Shown here piece by piece: positions 17,249 through 26,129 of a DNA stretch of 64,000 nucleotides. A program made the position numbers and the translations under genes. Each line of letters opens with the position of its first letter. Within the stretch, counting starts at the first letter, position 1. Source of the stretch: Ochrobactrum teleogrylli (GTDB taxonomy: Bacteria; Pseudomonadota; Alphaproteobacteria; Rhizobiales; Rhizobiaceae); contig NZ_VEWL01000002.1 in NCBI RefSeq assembly GCF_006376685.1, forward strand, positions 434,001-498,000, written 5' to 3'. The notes under the pieces are model-generated. The model had not been told where the DNA came from, ran no database searches, and saw nothing but the letters and a program-made list of their open reading frames with translations.

Positions 17249-18936
17249 GGCAGGACTCCGTTTGGAAGACGCCGCGCAAACAGATTTGTTGCAAGCATCA
17301 GCATGAATGTCACCGCAACGGCCAGAATGGATATGGCAGCCGCATAGGCGGAATCACCCGCCTGTTCGAAAGAAAACATCACCACACCCAGCGTTTCCGA
17401 CCCCGACGCCCAGAGAAGTGCCGAAACCGTCAGCTCGCAAAACGCGGTCATGAAGATGAGCACCCCGCCTGCAAGCGTCGCCGGTGCGACAAGAGGAAAT
17501 ATAATCGTGCGCAGCCGATAGAAAAGCCCTGCGCCCGCAACCCGTGCCGCTTCCTCCATCGCACGGTCGATCTGGTGCAGACCGGCAACCGTTGGCCGCA
17601 GCGCCAGCACGAAGAAGCGCGCGAGGTAGGCAAAGAGGATGATCCAGAGGGTATTGTAGAGGCTGACGCCGATCACAGGCAGCGGCTTCAGGAACATCAA
17701 CAGGCAGGCAATCGCCAGCACGACGCCCGGAAGCGCATAGGGAAGCTCGGCTGCGAAATTGAGCACCGGCGTCCAGCGCCGTTTGCGCCATGCCAGCATA
17801 TAAGCGAGCGGTACGGCGATCAGAACCGCAAAGAGTGCTGCGATCAGCGATAGCAGAATGCTGTTGCCAAAGGCGCGCGCAGCCCCACCATGTTCCATGA
17901 GCACAAAGCGGAAATTTTCAAATGTCGCGGTGGCAAAAGTCAACGGTACGCCATAGGCCGGGACCAGCGCCGAAAGCGTCAGTCCGATCAGCGGCAGCAG
18001 CAGCACGATGACGATCATCAGCCATGCCGCCACTTCCGCCAGAAGTCGCCAGCGTCCGAGCGCAAAGGGCGCTGCGGGCAGCGATGTGGAGACGATGCGG
18101 AAATCGCGCCTGCGTGACGCATAGTCCTGCGCCGCGATGCCCGCCATGGCGATCAGCCCAATCAGCACCGACAGCACAGCAACGCTCGACAGAACCGATG
18201 GCCCGCCACCGGCAAGGCGTTGATAAATAAGCGTCGGCAGGACGAGATAATTCGACGGAATGCCAAGAAAGGCCGGAATGCCGAAATTGCCGACACAGGA
18301 GACAAAGGCCAGAGCGGCAGCGCCGATGATCGATGGCGTCATCAGCGGCAATATGATGGTGCGCAGCACGGTCCATTTGCCGGCACCGGCACTCAAGCCC
18401 GCCTCGACCAGTTCACGCGGTAGCTTGCGCAGACCCGCCCGCACGATGAGGAAAACCAGCGGCCCATATTGCACGCCGAGCAGAAAGATAATGCCCCAGA
18501 CGGAATAGAGCGGATTGCGGCTGCCAAGCGGCGGCGCCATGCCGAGGAGTTTGAGAAACTGGCTCGATGGCCCAAAAAGCTGCAGCCAGGCCAGCGCCGT
18601 CACCTGCGGCGCGATCAGAAGCGGCGTCACATAGAAAAGCACGAAGACATTGCGCCCGCGCATATTGGTGAGACCGACCAGCAAGGCAGCAGCAATGCCA
18701 AAGGCAAGCGCCAGCACCGCGCCGCCAATGCCGATTTGCAGGGAATGCCAGGTTGCAACCCATGTCGACTGGCTGCCCAGTGTCTCCACCAGAACGGAAG
18801 TCGAAAACTGCCCCTGCGGCGCAACAAGTTCCACCAGCAGTCGGCCCATCGGCAGAAGCGACAGAACCGCCACGATCAGCGTTACGCCAACAATCAGGGC
18901 CGCATCGCGGCCCTGAAGGTCTTTTATGATACGCAT
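17236..18936 (-). CDS. ABC transporter permease, fused two-domain (FbpB type)
   Basis: The 566-residue protein has two binding-protein-dependent permease halves of about six membrane helices each. EAA-loop segments are present in each half (ELVEAGLSAGAGKWTVLRTIILPL near 190 and AMEEAARVAGAGLFYRLRTIIFPL near 460). A fused permease of this length is the FbpB/ThiP type. It sits between the binding protein and the ATPase in a tight operon, 9 bases after the former. Confidence 0.88.
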   Translation of the reverse strand: MRIIKDLQGRDAALIVGVTLIVAVLSLLPMGRLLVELVAPQGQFSTSVLVETLGSQSTWVATWHSLQIGIGGAVLALAFGIAAALLVGLTNMRGRNVFVLFYVTPLLIAPQVTALAWLQLFGPSSQFLKLLGMAPPLGSRNPLYSVWGIIFLLGVQYGPLVFLIVRAGLRKLPRELVEAGLSAGAGKWTVLRTIILPLMTPSIIGAAALAFVSCVGNFGIPAFLGIPSNYLVLPTLIYQRLAGGGPSVLSSVAVLSVLIGLIAMAGIAAQDYASRRRDFRIVSTSLPAAPFALGRWRLLAEVAAWLMIVIVLLLPLIGLTLSALVPAYGVPLTFATATFENFRFVLMEHGGAARAFGNSILLSLIAALFAVLIAVPLAYMLAWRKRRWTPVLNFAAELPYALPGVVLAIACLLMFLKPLPVIGVSLYNTLWIILFAYLARFFVLALRPTVAGLHQIDRAMEEAARVAGAGLFYRLRTIIFPLVAPATLAGGVLIFMTAFCELTVSALLWASGSETLGVVMFSFEQAGDSAYAAAISILAVAVTFMLMLATNLFARRLPNGVLPWRD

Positions 18937-18945
18937 CGAAATGCC

Positions 18946-19926
18946 TTATCCGCCAAACAGCTCGGAGAACTGCTTCTTGTCGGCATCAGTCTGATCGAGA
19001 ACCTTCTGGGTGTCGATAGACATGATGTTGATCTTGGTGCCTTCCGGCAGCCAGGCAGGACGGCCAACGCCTTCCTTGGCAGGCAGATAGCCCTGTTCCA
19101 GCGCCAGCTTCTGGCCGTCGTCGGAGAGGATGAAATCAACGAACTTCTTGGCGCCATCGACATTCTTGGCAGTGGCCATGATGGCGACCGGCTCGGTCAC
19201 GGCTGGCACGCCTTCCGACGGGAACACGAACTCGACCGGCGAGCCCTTGGCCTTGGCATTGAGCGCCATGAAATCGACGAGGATGCCATAAGGCTTTTCA
19301 CCGCTGGCAACCGACTTCAGTACCGCGCCGTTGCCCTTCACGCTTGCCAGTTCATTGGCCTTGAGGCCCTTGAAATAATCCCAGCCCAGATCCTTGTTGA
19401 GCGCAAAGCCGCTGAGGAGATAGGCCGCAGCCCCCGAATAAAGCGGGCTCGGCATCACCACCTGCCCCTTATACTCGGCCTTGGCGAGATCGGCCCAATG
19501 TTCCGGCTTCTGCGTAGCGCCGGTGTTATAGGCAATGCCGGTGGTAATCAGCTTGGAACCGAAATAGGTCTTGTCGGCGTCATAGGAGTCGGCGGCAAAA
19601 CCATCGACCTTGGCTTCCGGATAGGCGAGCAGGCGCTTGTCCTTCTTCAGTCCTTCCATGGTCACGGCATCGGCGATCAAAAGCACGTCGGGCTGCGGCG
19701 CACCGGCGGCGAATTCGGCGGCAAGCTTGGTGAGGAGTTCACTGGTGCCGGAGCGGAAAATCTGCACTTCCGTTTCCGGATTGGCCTTGCGGAAAGCCTC
19801 GACGGTCTTGGTCGCATCCGCTTCGGGCTGCGAGGTATAAAGCGTCAGCGTGTCGGCCTGTGCCACAGCGATGGATAGAGCAAGAAGCGCAGGTACGGCA
19901 ACGGCCCGCTTCAGCATCTTGTTCAT
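18946..19926 (-). CDS. Periplasmic substrate-binding protein of FbpA/thiamine/phosphonate type
   Basis: The start at 19926 (after GAGGAG) gives 326 residues with a clear signal peptide (cleavage after VAQA, about 22). The mature start LTLYTSQPEADATKTVEAF is that of the extracellular-binding family 1/6 used for ferric ions, thiamine or phosphonates. The region equivalent to the paired iron-binding tyrosines of FbpA reads MPSPLYSGAAAYLL, not YGSSRG, so ferric iron by the classical site is doubtful. It is the first gene of a three-gene importer, separated from amaA by a terminator. Confidence 0.85.
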   Translation of the reverse strand: MNKMLKRAVAVPALLALSIAVAQADTLTLYTSQPEADATKTVEAFRKANPETEVQIFRSGTSELLTKLAAEFAAGAPQPDVLLIADAVTMEGLKKDKRLLAYPEAKVDGFAADSYDADKTYFGSKLITTGIAYNTGATQKPEHWADLAKAEYKGQVVMPSPLYSGAAAYLLSGFALNKDLGWDYFKGLKANELASVKGNGAVLKSVASGEKPYGILVDFMALNAKAKGSPVEFVFPSEGVPAVTEPVAIMATAKNVDGAKKFVDFILSDDGQKLALEQGYLPAKEGVGRPAWLPEGTKINIMSIDTQKVLDQTDADKKQFSELFGG

Positions 19927-20256
19927 GGGATTTGCTCCTCGGATTTCGGTGTAATGCTCGCCAGCATGGCCGGCAATGCCAGCGCAGCCCTGCCGCGTGC
20001 GAACTGATAGCGCGCAGATACTGTTATGGCGATAGGCACGATCATTTCCATTCATGGTGCACCTGTCAAACATCCTGCGATCTGGTCTGCGGAAAACAAA
20101 AAGCCTTCCGGCGGAATCACGTCCATCGGAAGGCTTATAAGACATTGAATATTTTTGCCTATCAGCGATCCGCATCCCTTCGACATGAAGGCGATGCGCA
20201 CCGCAATAGAGGATTTGCGCTGCGGTTTTATGACAAGCCGCAGAGGGGCAAAAAAA
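19927..20256. other. Intergenic region between amaA and the ABC importer
   Basis: About 330 bases holding the amaA terminator on the right and, presumably, the promoter of the ABC operon on the left. No gene, repeat or clear riboswitch fold was recognised. A short run of open frame upstream of the binding-protein start lacks a ribosome site. Confidence 0.5.
20093..20136 (-). terminator. Rho-independent terminator of amaA
   Basis: Perfect ten-base arms AAGCCTTCCG (20101-20110) and CGGAAGGCTT (20127-20136). On the minus strand the stem is followed by TTTTTGTTTT. It lies about 120 bases after the amaA stop, so the downstream ABC operon is a separate transcript. Confidence 0.8.
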
Positions 20257-21540
20257 TCAGATGACCATTTCTGCGACATGCGCGATCTGTGCGCCCGCCT
20301 CGTAATAGGCTTCGCGAACACCCCGGAAATTCTGCGCCTTCGGATCGCTGACCGGCAGCGGCAGATCGTCTTCGGTGATTTCGCCCGAAACGAGCTGCGA
20401 CAATATCTTGCCGAACACGGTGCCCGGTACGATGCCGCGACCATTATAGCCGGAGAAACCCACCACATTGCGCGCCAGACGATGGAACTTTGGCAGGCTG
20501 TCATTGGTCATGCCGATCTTGCCATACCATTCCGCCTCGAACTCGACATTGCCGATCTGCGGGAACAGGCGCTTGAGCGACTTCTTCGCCCAGGCCTTGT
20601 GCACGGCAGCGCCCGTATTGCGCAGCGCGCCGACGCTGCCAAAAACCAGACGACCCTGTTGGTCGAAACGGAAGGACGACAGAACTTCTTTCGTATCCCA
20701 TGCGCCCTGACGTTCCGGCAGAATGGTCCTCTTCAGATTGTCCGAGAGCGGCGTGGTCGCGAAATTGAAATAGGGCAGATGCACCAGTTCGGCTCGGACT
20801 TCGGCCCATGGCGCGTTGGTATAGGCATTGGTGGCGACGACCACCCAATCCGCCGTGACCGAACCCTTGGCGGTCTTGACCGTCCACTTGCCGTTCTGCT
20901 CGCTTGCGCCGACCACCGGGCTGCCGGTGAAAATCTGTGCGCCTGCGGCAACGGCCGCATGGGCCAGACCGCGCACATAGGCCAGCGGCTGGATTGTTCC
21001 GGCGCGCAGATCAAGCAGCGAACCCGCATAGGCCCTGGTGCCGACCTTGGCTTCCGTTTCCTTCGCGTCCAGCAGCTTCACATTGGCGCCGCGGCGCGCC
21101 CATTGTTCACAGCGGTCTTCCAGTTCCTTGAGACCCTTCGCGCCCACGGCGCAATGCAGGGTGCCCTGCTTTTCCACTTCGCAGGCAATCTTGTTTTTCT
21201 CGATTATTTCGAAAACCAGCTTCGGGCCATTGCCCAGAACATCAAGGAGGCGCGCACCGTATTTTTCGCCGAGAACGCCCGGCAGATCATCGGGCATCAC
21301 CCACATGCCCGCATTGACCAGACCGACATTGCGACCCGAACCGCCATAGCCGATCTCGATGCCTTCAAGGACGATCGCCTTGACGCCCTTTTCCGCCAGA
21401 TGCAAGGCCGTGGAAAGACCGGAGAAACCGCCGCCCACAATCACCACATCCGCCGTCAGATCGCCTTGCAGCGAGGTCGTCTTCGGAGCAGCCGGAGCGG
21501 TCTTTTCCCAAAGACCATGAGAGCGCGGATCGTTCAACAT
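20257..21540 (-). CDS. amaA: FAD-dependent oxidoreductase, probable L-pipecolate oxidase (AmaA-like)
   Basis: A 427-residue DAO-family flavoprotein with the FAD motif VVIVGGGFSG at residues 32-41 and GYGGSGRNVG about 30 residues later. In Pseudomonas putida the lysine D-branch is encoded by neighbouring genes for an AmaA FAD oxidase of this length, AmaB aldehyde dehydrogenase, a LysR regulator and HglS. The same four families occur here side by side, so this is most likely the oxidase giving delta1-piperideine-6-carboxylate from pipecolate. Substrate is inferred from context. The start is uncertain (a codon at 21594 is also open); neither has a strong ribosome site. Confidence 0.78.
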   Translation of the reverse strand: MLNDPRSHGLWEKTAPAAPKTTSLQGDLTADVVIVGGGFSGLSTALHLAEKGVKAIVLEGIEIGYGGSGRNVGLVNAGMWVMPDDLPGVLGEKYGARLLDVLGNGPKLVFEIIEKNKIACEVEKQGTLHCAVGAKGLKELEDRCEQWARRGANVKLLDAKETEAKVGTRAYAGSLLDLRAGTIQPLAYVRGLAHAAVAAGAQIFTGSPVVGASEQNGKWTVKTAKGSVTADWVVVATNAYTNAPWAEVRAELVHLPYFNFATTPLSDNLKRTILPERQGAWDTKEVLSSFRFDQQGRLVFGSVGALRNTGAAVHKAWAKKSLKRLFPQIGNVEFEAEWYGKIGMTNDSLPKFHRLARNVVGFSGYNGRGIVPGTVFGKILSQLVSGEITEDDLPLPVSDPKAQNFRGVREAYYEAGAQIAHVAEMVI

Positions 21541-21643
21541 TGAGAGCAACAACCATTTCGTATCGTGGAAGGCACATCGCGTGCCGGACTGCATCTATTT
21601 CACGCCGCGAAAGCCGGTTGGACAGCGCTAATTGCGCAACAAT

Positions 21644-22576
21644 TCATTCCGGTTTGGAATGAACCAGTGCCGAATAGTCCGTATTGCCGACCTGACCGGC
21701 AATCCACTGGCAGAATATCTGCGTCAGCGGATTTTCCAGTTTTCCTTCCGGCACGACGAGATAATAGTCATTCTCGGTCCGCATGGGCTTCTCGAAAAGC
21801 AGCACCAGCTCGCCATCGCGCAATTCCTGCTCGATCAGGTAAAGCGGCAGAAGCGCAAAGCCGAGACCGGCTAAAGCCGCGCCAATCACCATCGAGAACT
21901 GGTCGAAACGATGCCCCCGATAGGCCGACTGCCCCTCGACACCGCAGCTTTCAAACCATTGCGCCCACATTTTCGGTCGTGTCGCCAGATGCAGAAGCGG
22001 TTCGCTTTCAAGTTCTTCCGGCGCGGAAGGATGGCGGGTTTCCAGCAGGCGCGGGCTTGCAACCGGCACAATCACCTCGCTGCACAAAAAGCTGCAGGTC
22101 GCATGCGCCCAGACCGGCTGCCCGTAATGGATGGCAAGATCGTGCGGCTCTTCCTCGAAATCGAACACGCCGGAACGCGACGCGACATTGATCGCGATGC
22201 CCGGGTGCTTCTCGACAAAATCCGGAATACGCGGCATCAGCCAGCGCGAGCCGAATGTCGGCAGCGTGGCGACGCTGAACGAAGACGTGGACTGTGCTGA
22301 AGCCATCGCGCGCAACATCGTATCTTCGGTCTGGTTGAGAAGACGCCGCACTTCCGGCAGAAACTTGCGCCCGGCATCGGACAGGAGAATGCGCTGGCGG
22401 ATACGCTCGAACAAAAGCACGCCGAGCTGGCTTTCCAGATCCTTGATCTGGCGGCTGACGGCGCTCTGGGTGAGATTGAGTTCATTGGCTGCCTGGGTAA
22501 AACTGCCATGGCGCGCAGCACATTCAAAGGCTTGCAAAGTGGCGATGTCCGGAATCAGTCTCCTGCTTAGCTTCAT
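21644..22576 (-). CDS. LysR-family regulator of the lysine catabolic cluster
   Basis: A 310-residue protein. Residues 7-66 are the LysR winged helix (LQAFECAARHGSFTQAANELNLTQSAVSRQIKDLESQLG), and the rest is the two-lobed effector-binding domain. It is close to the GcvA-type subgroup. It lies 103 bases upstream of amaA on the same strand and is divergent from hglS-amaB across 149 bases. It is therefore well placed to control both arms. A TATGAT-N8-ATCATA dyad with T-N11-A form lies in the shared promoter region. Its effector is presumably a lysine-derived intermediate. Confidence 0.87.
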   Translation of the reverse strand: MKLSRRLIPDIATLQAFECAARHGSFTQAANELNLTQSAVSRQIKDLESQLGVLLFERIRQRILLSDAGRKFLPEVRRLLNQTEDTMLRAMASAQSTSSFSVATLPTFGSRWLMPRIPDFVEKHPGIAINVASRSGVFDFEEEPHDLAIHYGQPVWAHATCSFLCSEVIVPVASPRLLETRHPSAPEELESEPLLHLATRPKMWAQWFESCGVEGQSAYRGHRFDQFSMVIGAALAGLGFALLPLYLIEQELRDGELVLLFEKPMRTENDYYLVVPEGKLENPLTQIFCQWIAGQVGNTDYSALVHSKPE

Positions 22577-22633
22577 TCCAATCTCGCATTAACATAGTTG
22601 CTTTCAGCGCGATCATAACCGGAAAACGGCTGA

Positions 22634-22653
22634 TATGATACATTTTCATCATA
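22634..22653. promoter_or_regulatory. Candidate LysR-type operator in the lysR-hglS divergent promoter
   Basis: Arms TATGAT (22634-22639) and ATCATA (22648-22653) enclose ACATTTTC. The site sits between the divergent starts and fits the loose T-N11-A rule for LysR regulators. Symmetry and position are the only evidence. Confidence 0.4.
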
Positions 22654-22725
22654 ATCCCGTCATGTTTTCGCATTGCTGAATATGACCCCTACAAAGACAG
22701 TTTAGGTTCCACGGAAGCATACGCC

Positions 22726-24126
22726 ATGAACGCGCAGAAATTCGTATCGCCAGACGCCATTCGTTCCGCTTTTTCGGCTGCGATGTCCGGCATGTACAGG
22801 GAAGAAGTGCCTGCCTACGGCACGCTGATGGAACTCGTCGCAGATGTGAACAGCAAGGTTCTTGCCGATGACAGCCATCTGCACGAACGCCTGACGGAAA
22901 CTGACTCGCTGGAGCGTATTTCCGAAGAGCGCCATGGCGCCATCCGTCTCGGCACCGCCGCCGAACTTTCCATGATGCGCCGCGTCTTCGCGGTGATGGG
23001 CATGTTCCCTGTCGGCTATTACGATCTGAGTGCGGCTGGCGTTCCCGTGCATTCCACCGCTTTCCGTCCGATCGACGATGCCGCGCTGAAACACAATCCG
23101 TTCCGCGTCTTCACCTCGCTTCTGCGTCTCGACCTTATTGCCGACGAGCAGCTGCGCGCAGAGTCTGAAGAAGTTCTTGCCAAGCGCAACATCTTCACCG
23201 CAGGCGCCGTTGCTCTGGTCGAGAAGGCCGAAGCCAATGGCGGCCTCGACGATGCCGACGCCAGGGCTTTCGTGGCTGAAGTGCTGGAAACCTTCCGCTG
23301 GCACGACCACGCCAATGTTTCCGCCGAGCTTTACCATCGCCTGCATGATGCGCATCGCCTGATTGCCGACGTTGTGTCGTTCAAGGGTCCGCACATCAAC
23401 CATCTGACGCCGCGCACGCTCGACATCGACGCCGTGCAGGACCAGATGCCGGAACGCGGCATCAATCCGAAGGCTGTCGTTGAAGGCCCGCCAACCCGCA
23501 AGTGCCCGATCCTTCTGCGCCAGACCTCGTTCAAGGCGCTGGAAGAAGAAGTCTCCTTCATCGGCAGCGACGGCCAATGGACCGCCGGTTCGCACACTGC
23601 CCGTTTCGGTGAAATCGAACAGCGCGGCATTGCGCTGACGCCCAAAGGTCGCGGCCTTTACGACAAGCTTCTCAACGACACACGCGCCATTGCCCGTCCG
23701 GCCCCGGATGGCTCCAATGCAAGCGCTTACGTCAAGGCGCTGAGCGACACCTTTGCGGCTTTCCCGGACACCTGGGCTGGCATTCGCGAAGCGGGTCTCG
23801 GCTACTTCGCCTATTCGGTCAAAGATGCCGCGAAGCTTGCAAGTTTCAAGCCGAACACCGATATCGAGCTTCTCGTCGCCGCTGGCGCGGTGCAGTTCGA
23901 CCCGCTGACCTATGAAGACTTCCTGCCGGTCAGTGCAGCCGGTATATTCCAGTCCAATCTGGGCGATGACGACACGCAGGAATTCGTGGAAAGCCCGAAC
24001 CAGAAGCGTTTTGAAGAAGACCTTGGCGCCAAGGTTCTCAACGAATTCGAGCATTATGCCCGCATCGAACGCGAATCCATCGAAGCCGTACAGGCCCGCC
24101 TCGGCGGCCTTGAAGCGGCAGAATAA
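22726..24126 (+). CDS. hglS: 2-oxoadipate dioxygenase/decarboxylase (HglS, DUF1338/VOC superfamily)
   Basis: This 466-residue protein belongs to the former DUF1338 family. In P. putida the Fe(II) enzyme HglS turns 2-oxoadipate plus oxygen into D-2-hydroxyglutarate. The family's metal-site residues can be matched here: His70 in SEERHGAIR, Arg74 four residues later, His226 in GPHINHLTPR, and Glu296 in TARFGEIEQ. This supports activity. It is divergent from the LysR gene and 24 bases upstream of amaB, giving an operon for the lower lysine pathway. The aminotransferase and hydroxyglutarate dehydrogenase needed to complete the route are not in the window. Confidence 0.9.
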   Translation: MNAQKFVSPDAIRSAFSAAMSGMYREEVPAYGTLMELVADVNSKVLADDSHLHERLTETDSLERISEERHGAIRLGTAAELSMMRRVFAVMGMFPVGYYDLSAAGVPVHSTAFRPIDDAALKHNPFRVFTSLLRLDLIADEQLRAESEEVLAKRNIFTAGAVALVEKAEANGGLDDADARAFVAEVLETFRWHDHANVSAELYHRLHDAHRLIADVVSFKGPHINHLTPRTLDIDAVQDQMPERGINPKAVVEGPPTRKCPILLRQTSFKALEEEVSFIGSDGQWTAGSHTARFGEIEQRGIALTPKGRGLYDKLLNDTRAIARPAPDGSNASAYVKALSDTFAAFPDTWAGIREAGLGYFAYSVKDAAKLASFKPNTDIELLVAAGAVQFDPLTYEDFLPVSAAGIFQSNLGDDDTQEFVESPNQKRFEEDLGAKVLNEFEHYARIERESIEAVQARLGGLEAAE

Positions 24127-24150
24127 AGTTAAGACATAGAGAGGAAAGCT

Positions 24151-25683
24151 ATGAACACCGCTGTCAGAAAAGTCGACGTGAAGAAGGAAGCCGCAGAGCT
24201 TCTCGCCAAGCTCGGTGTTGACGCTGCCGTTTACACCGCAGGCAACCTTGCCGGTTTCAGCCCGGTCACGGGCGAGCAGATCGCATCGGTCAAGACCCAC
24301 AGCAAGGACGACGCCGCCAAGATCATCGACAAGGGCGATGAAGCCTTTCGCGTCTGGCGCAACGTTCCGGCGCCGAAGCGCGGCGAACTGATCCGCCTGC
24401 TCGGCGAAGAACTGCGCGCTTCCAAGGAAGATCTGGGCCGTCTCGTTTCGATCGAAGCTGGCAAGATCACTTCGGAAGGCCTCGGCGAAGTGCAGGAAAT
24501 GATCGACATCTGCGATTTCGCCGTCGGTCTGTCGCGCCAGCTTTACGGCCTTACCATCGCAACCGAACGCGCTGGCCATCGCATGATGGAAACCTGGCAT
24601 CCGCTCGGTGTTGTCGGCGTCATCTCCGCCTTCAACTTCCCTGTGGCCGTCTGGTCGTGGAACGCGGCTCTCGCCATCGTTTGCGGCAACTCGGTTGTCT
24701 GGAAGCCGTCTGAAAAGACCCTCCTCACCGCTCTCGCCTGCGACGCGATCTTCCAGCGCGCCCTGAAGCGTTTCGGCGATGCGCCGGAAGGCCTCTCGCA
24801 GGTCCTGCTCGGCGACCGCGAAATCGGCGAAGTGCTCGTGGACAGCCCGAAGGTTCCGGTTCTCTCGGCCACTGGCTCGACCCGCATGGGCCGCGAAGTC
24901 GGCCCGCGTCTTGCCAAGCGTTTCGCTCGCGCGATCCTCGAACTCGGCGGCAACAATGCCGGCATCGTCTGCCCGTCGGCCGATCTCGACATGGCACTGC
25001 GCGCAATTGCTTTCGGCGCCATGGGCACCGCTGGCCAGCGCTGCACCACGCTGCGTCGCCTGTTCGTTCATGAAAGCGTTTATGACGCTCTCGTCCCACG
25101 TCTGCAGAAAGCCTATGCCAGCGTTTCCGTCGGTTCGCCGCTTGAAACCACCGCTCTGGTCGGTCCGCTGATCGACAAGGTTGCCTTCGACAACATGCAG
25201 AAGGCCCTCAAGGAAGCTTCCGCTCACGGCGGTAAGGTTCAGGGCGGCGAGCGCGTCGATACCGGCCATGAAAACGCTTACTATGTGCGTCCGGCCATCG
25301 TCGAAATGCCGAAACAGGAAGGCCCGGTTCTCGAAGAAACCTTCGCTCCGATCCTTTATGTGATGAAATATTCCGACTTCGACGACGTTCTGGCGAGCCA
25401 TAACGAAGTTGGCGCCGGCCTGTCGTCCTCGATCTTCACGCTAAACCTGCAGGAAGCGGAACGTTTCCTTTCGGCTGAAGGTTCGGATTGCGGCATCGCC
25501 AACGTCAATATCGGCACTTCGGGCGCCGAAATCGGCGGTGCATTCGGCGGTGAGAAGGAAACCGGCGGCGGTCGTGAGTCCGGTTCGGATGCGTGGAAGG
25601 GCTATATGCGCCGCGCAACCAACACCATCAATTATTCGAAGGCCCTGCCGCTGGCACAGGGCGTTTCCTTCGACATCGACTGA
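24151..25683 (+). CDS. amaB: L-aminoadipate semialdehyde / delta1-piperideine-6-carboxylate dehydrogenase
   Basis: A 510-residue aldehyde dehydrogenase of the ALDH7 (antiquitin) type. The catalytic Glu264 lies in ELGGNNAG and Cys298 in TAGQRCTTLRR. The FNFPVAVWSWN block near 161 and the ESGSDAWKGYMRR block near the C-terminus are also typical of ALDH7. The ALDH7 subgroup oxidises aminoadipate semialdehyde to 2-aminoadipate in lysine breakdown, which agrees with its place just after hglS. An AGAGAGGAAAGCT ribosome region precedes the ATG. Its last codons and terminator are duplicated 680 bases downstream. Confidence 0.9.
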   Translation: MNTAVRKVDVKKEAAELLAKLGVDAAVYTAGNLAGFSPVTGEQIASVKTHSKDDAAKIIDKGDEAFRVWRNVPAPKRGELIRLLGEELRASKEDLGRLVSIEAGKITSEGLGEVQEMIDICDFAVGLSRQLYGLTIATERAGHRMMETWHPLGVVGVISAFNFPVAVWSWNAALAIVCGNSVVWKPSEKTLLTALACDAIFQRALKRFGDAPEGLSQVLLGDREIGEVLVDSPKVPVLSATGSTRMGREVGPRLAKRFARAILELGGNNAGIVCPSADLDMALRAIAFGAMGTAGQRCTTLRRLFVHESVYDALVPRLQKAYASVSVGSPLETTALVGPLIDKVAFDNMQKALKEASAHGGKVQGGERVDTGHENAYYVRPAIVEMPKQEGPVLEETFAPILYVMKYSDFDDVLASHNEVGAGLSSSIFTLNLQEAERFLSAEGSDCGIANVNIGTSGAEIGGAFGGEKETGGGRESGSDAWKGYMRRATNTINYSKALPLAQGVSFDID

Positions 25684-25729
25684 TCTTGAAATAAGCTCAA
25701 AAGAAAACCCCGCTTCGGCGGGGTTTTTT
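25658..25729 (+). repeat. First copy of the amaB-tail direct repeat
   Basis: This 72-base stretch covers the last seven amaB codons, the stop and the terminator. A second copy at 26337-26408 has the same length and about 90 percent identity (7 mismatches, 5 of them clustered before the stem). Confidence 0.85.
25704..25729 (+). terminator. Rho-independent terminator of hglS-amaB
   Basis: Perfect stem AAAACCCCGC / GCGGGGTTTT with a TTCG loop and a T-run, 20 bases after the amaB stop. Confidence 0.92.
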
Positions 25730-25799
25730 ATTGGCTTCATTTTAACAGGAAACCGGATATCTTGGCCTGCGATATATTGATAAATCGACTTACTGAAAT

Positions 25800-26123
25800 T
25801 TACTTACACCAGCAAGACCATGTTCCGTTCTCATTTCGATGAACGTCCCAATCCCCACGGCAAAAATCCCAAACATACTGCACACACAATTCCTGACTGG
25901 GATATGTCACAATAATTCCCATACTTTTGCGATTCCTTGATTCACTTTGCCCTGCAAAGAAAATTAGCTCTTTGGACGGTGTTCGAGGCTTCGAAAACAG
26001 GAAAGGAGGCTGGTTGGTTTCTACATTGGCGTTCAGCTGCAATGCTGCATTGTTTCCGGCATACGAATACGTAGAAAAAAAAGATGAAATCGCAATAGAT
26101 ATAAATACGATATATTTCTTCAT
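25800..26123 (-). CDS. Small secreted Cys-containing protein, first paralogue
   Basis: A 107-residue product from the ATG at 26123, which is 9 bases after GAGG; an ATG two codons earlier is too close to the ribosome site. It has a signal peptide ending in YSYA|G and a Cys/Trp-rich C-terminus with four cysteines (LCVQYVWDFC, then WSCWCK). The leader is clearly related to that of the gene at 26547-26840 (MKKY, S-x-F-x-S, YAYAG, then A and Q), but the mature parts have diverged. The DNA is much more AT-rich than its neighbours, and the unit lies between repeated amaB tails. I recognise no family. A secreted peptide, lytic inhibitor or small envelope protein are all possible. Confidence 0.6.
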   Translation of the reverse strand: MKKYIVFISIAISSFFSTYSYAGNNAALQLNANVETNQPPFLFSKPRTPSKELIFFAGQSESRNRKSMGIIVTYPSQELCVQYVWDFCRGDWDVHRNENGTWSCWCK

Positions 26124-26129
26124 AATCAT

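Noticed and set aside
19927-20175. N-terminal extension of the ABC binding protein
   Set aside because: The internal start at 19926 has a GAGGAG site followed by a standard signal peptide, while the extension would bury the signal peptide.
22702-25401. 899-codon open frame on the minus strand across hglS and amaB
   Set aside because: It is antisense to two well-supported enzymes, has no ribosome site or recognisable domain, and reflects codon bias of GC-rich genes on the other strand.
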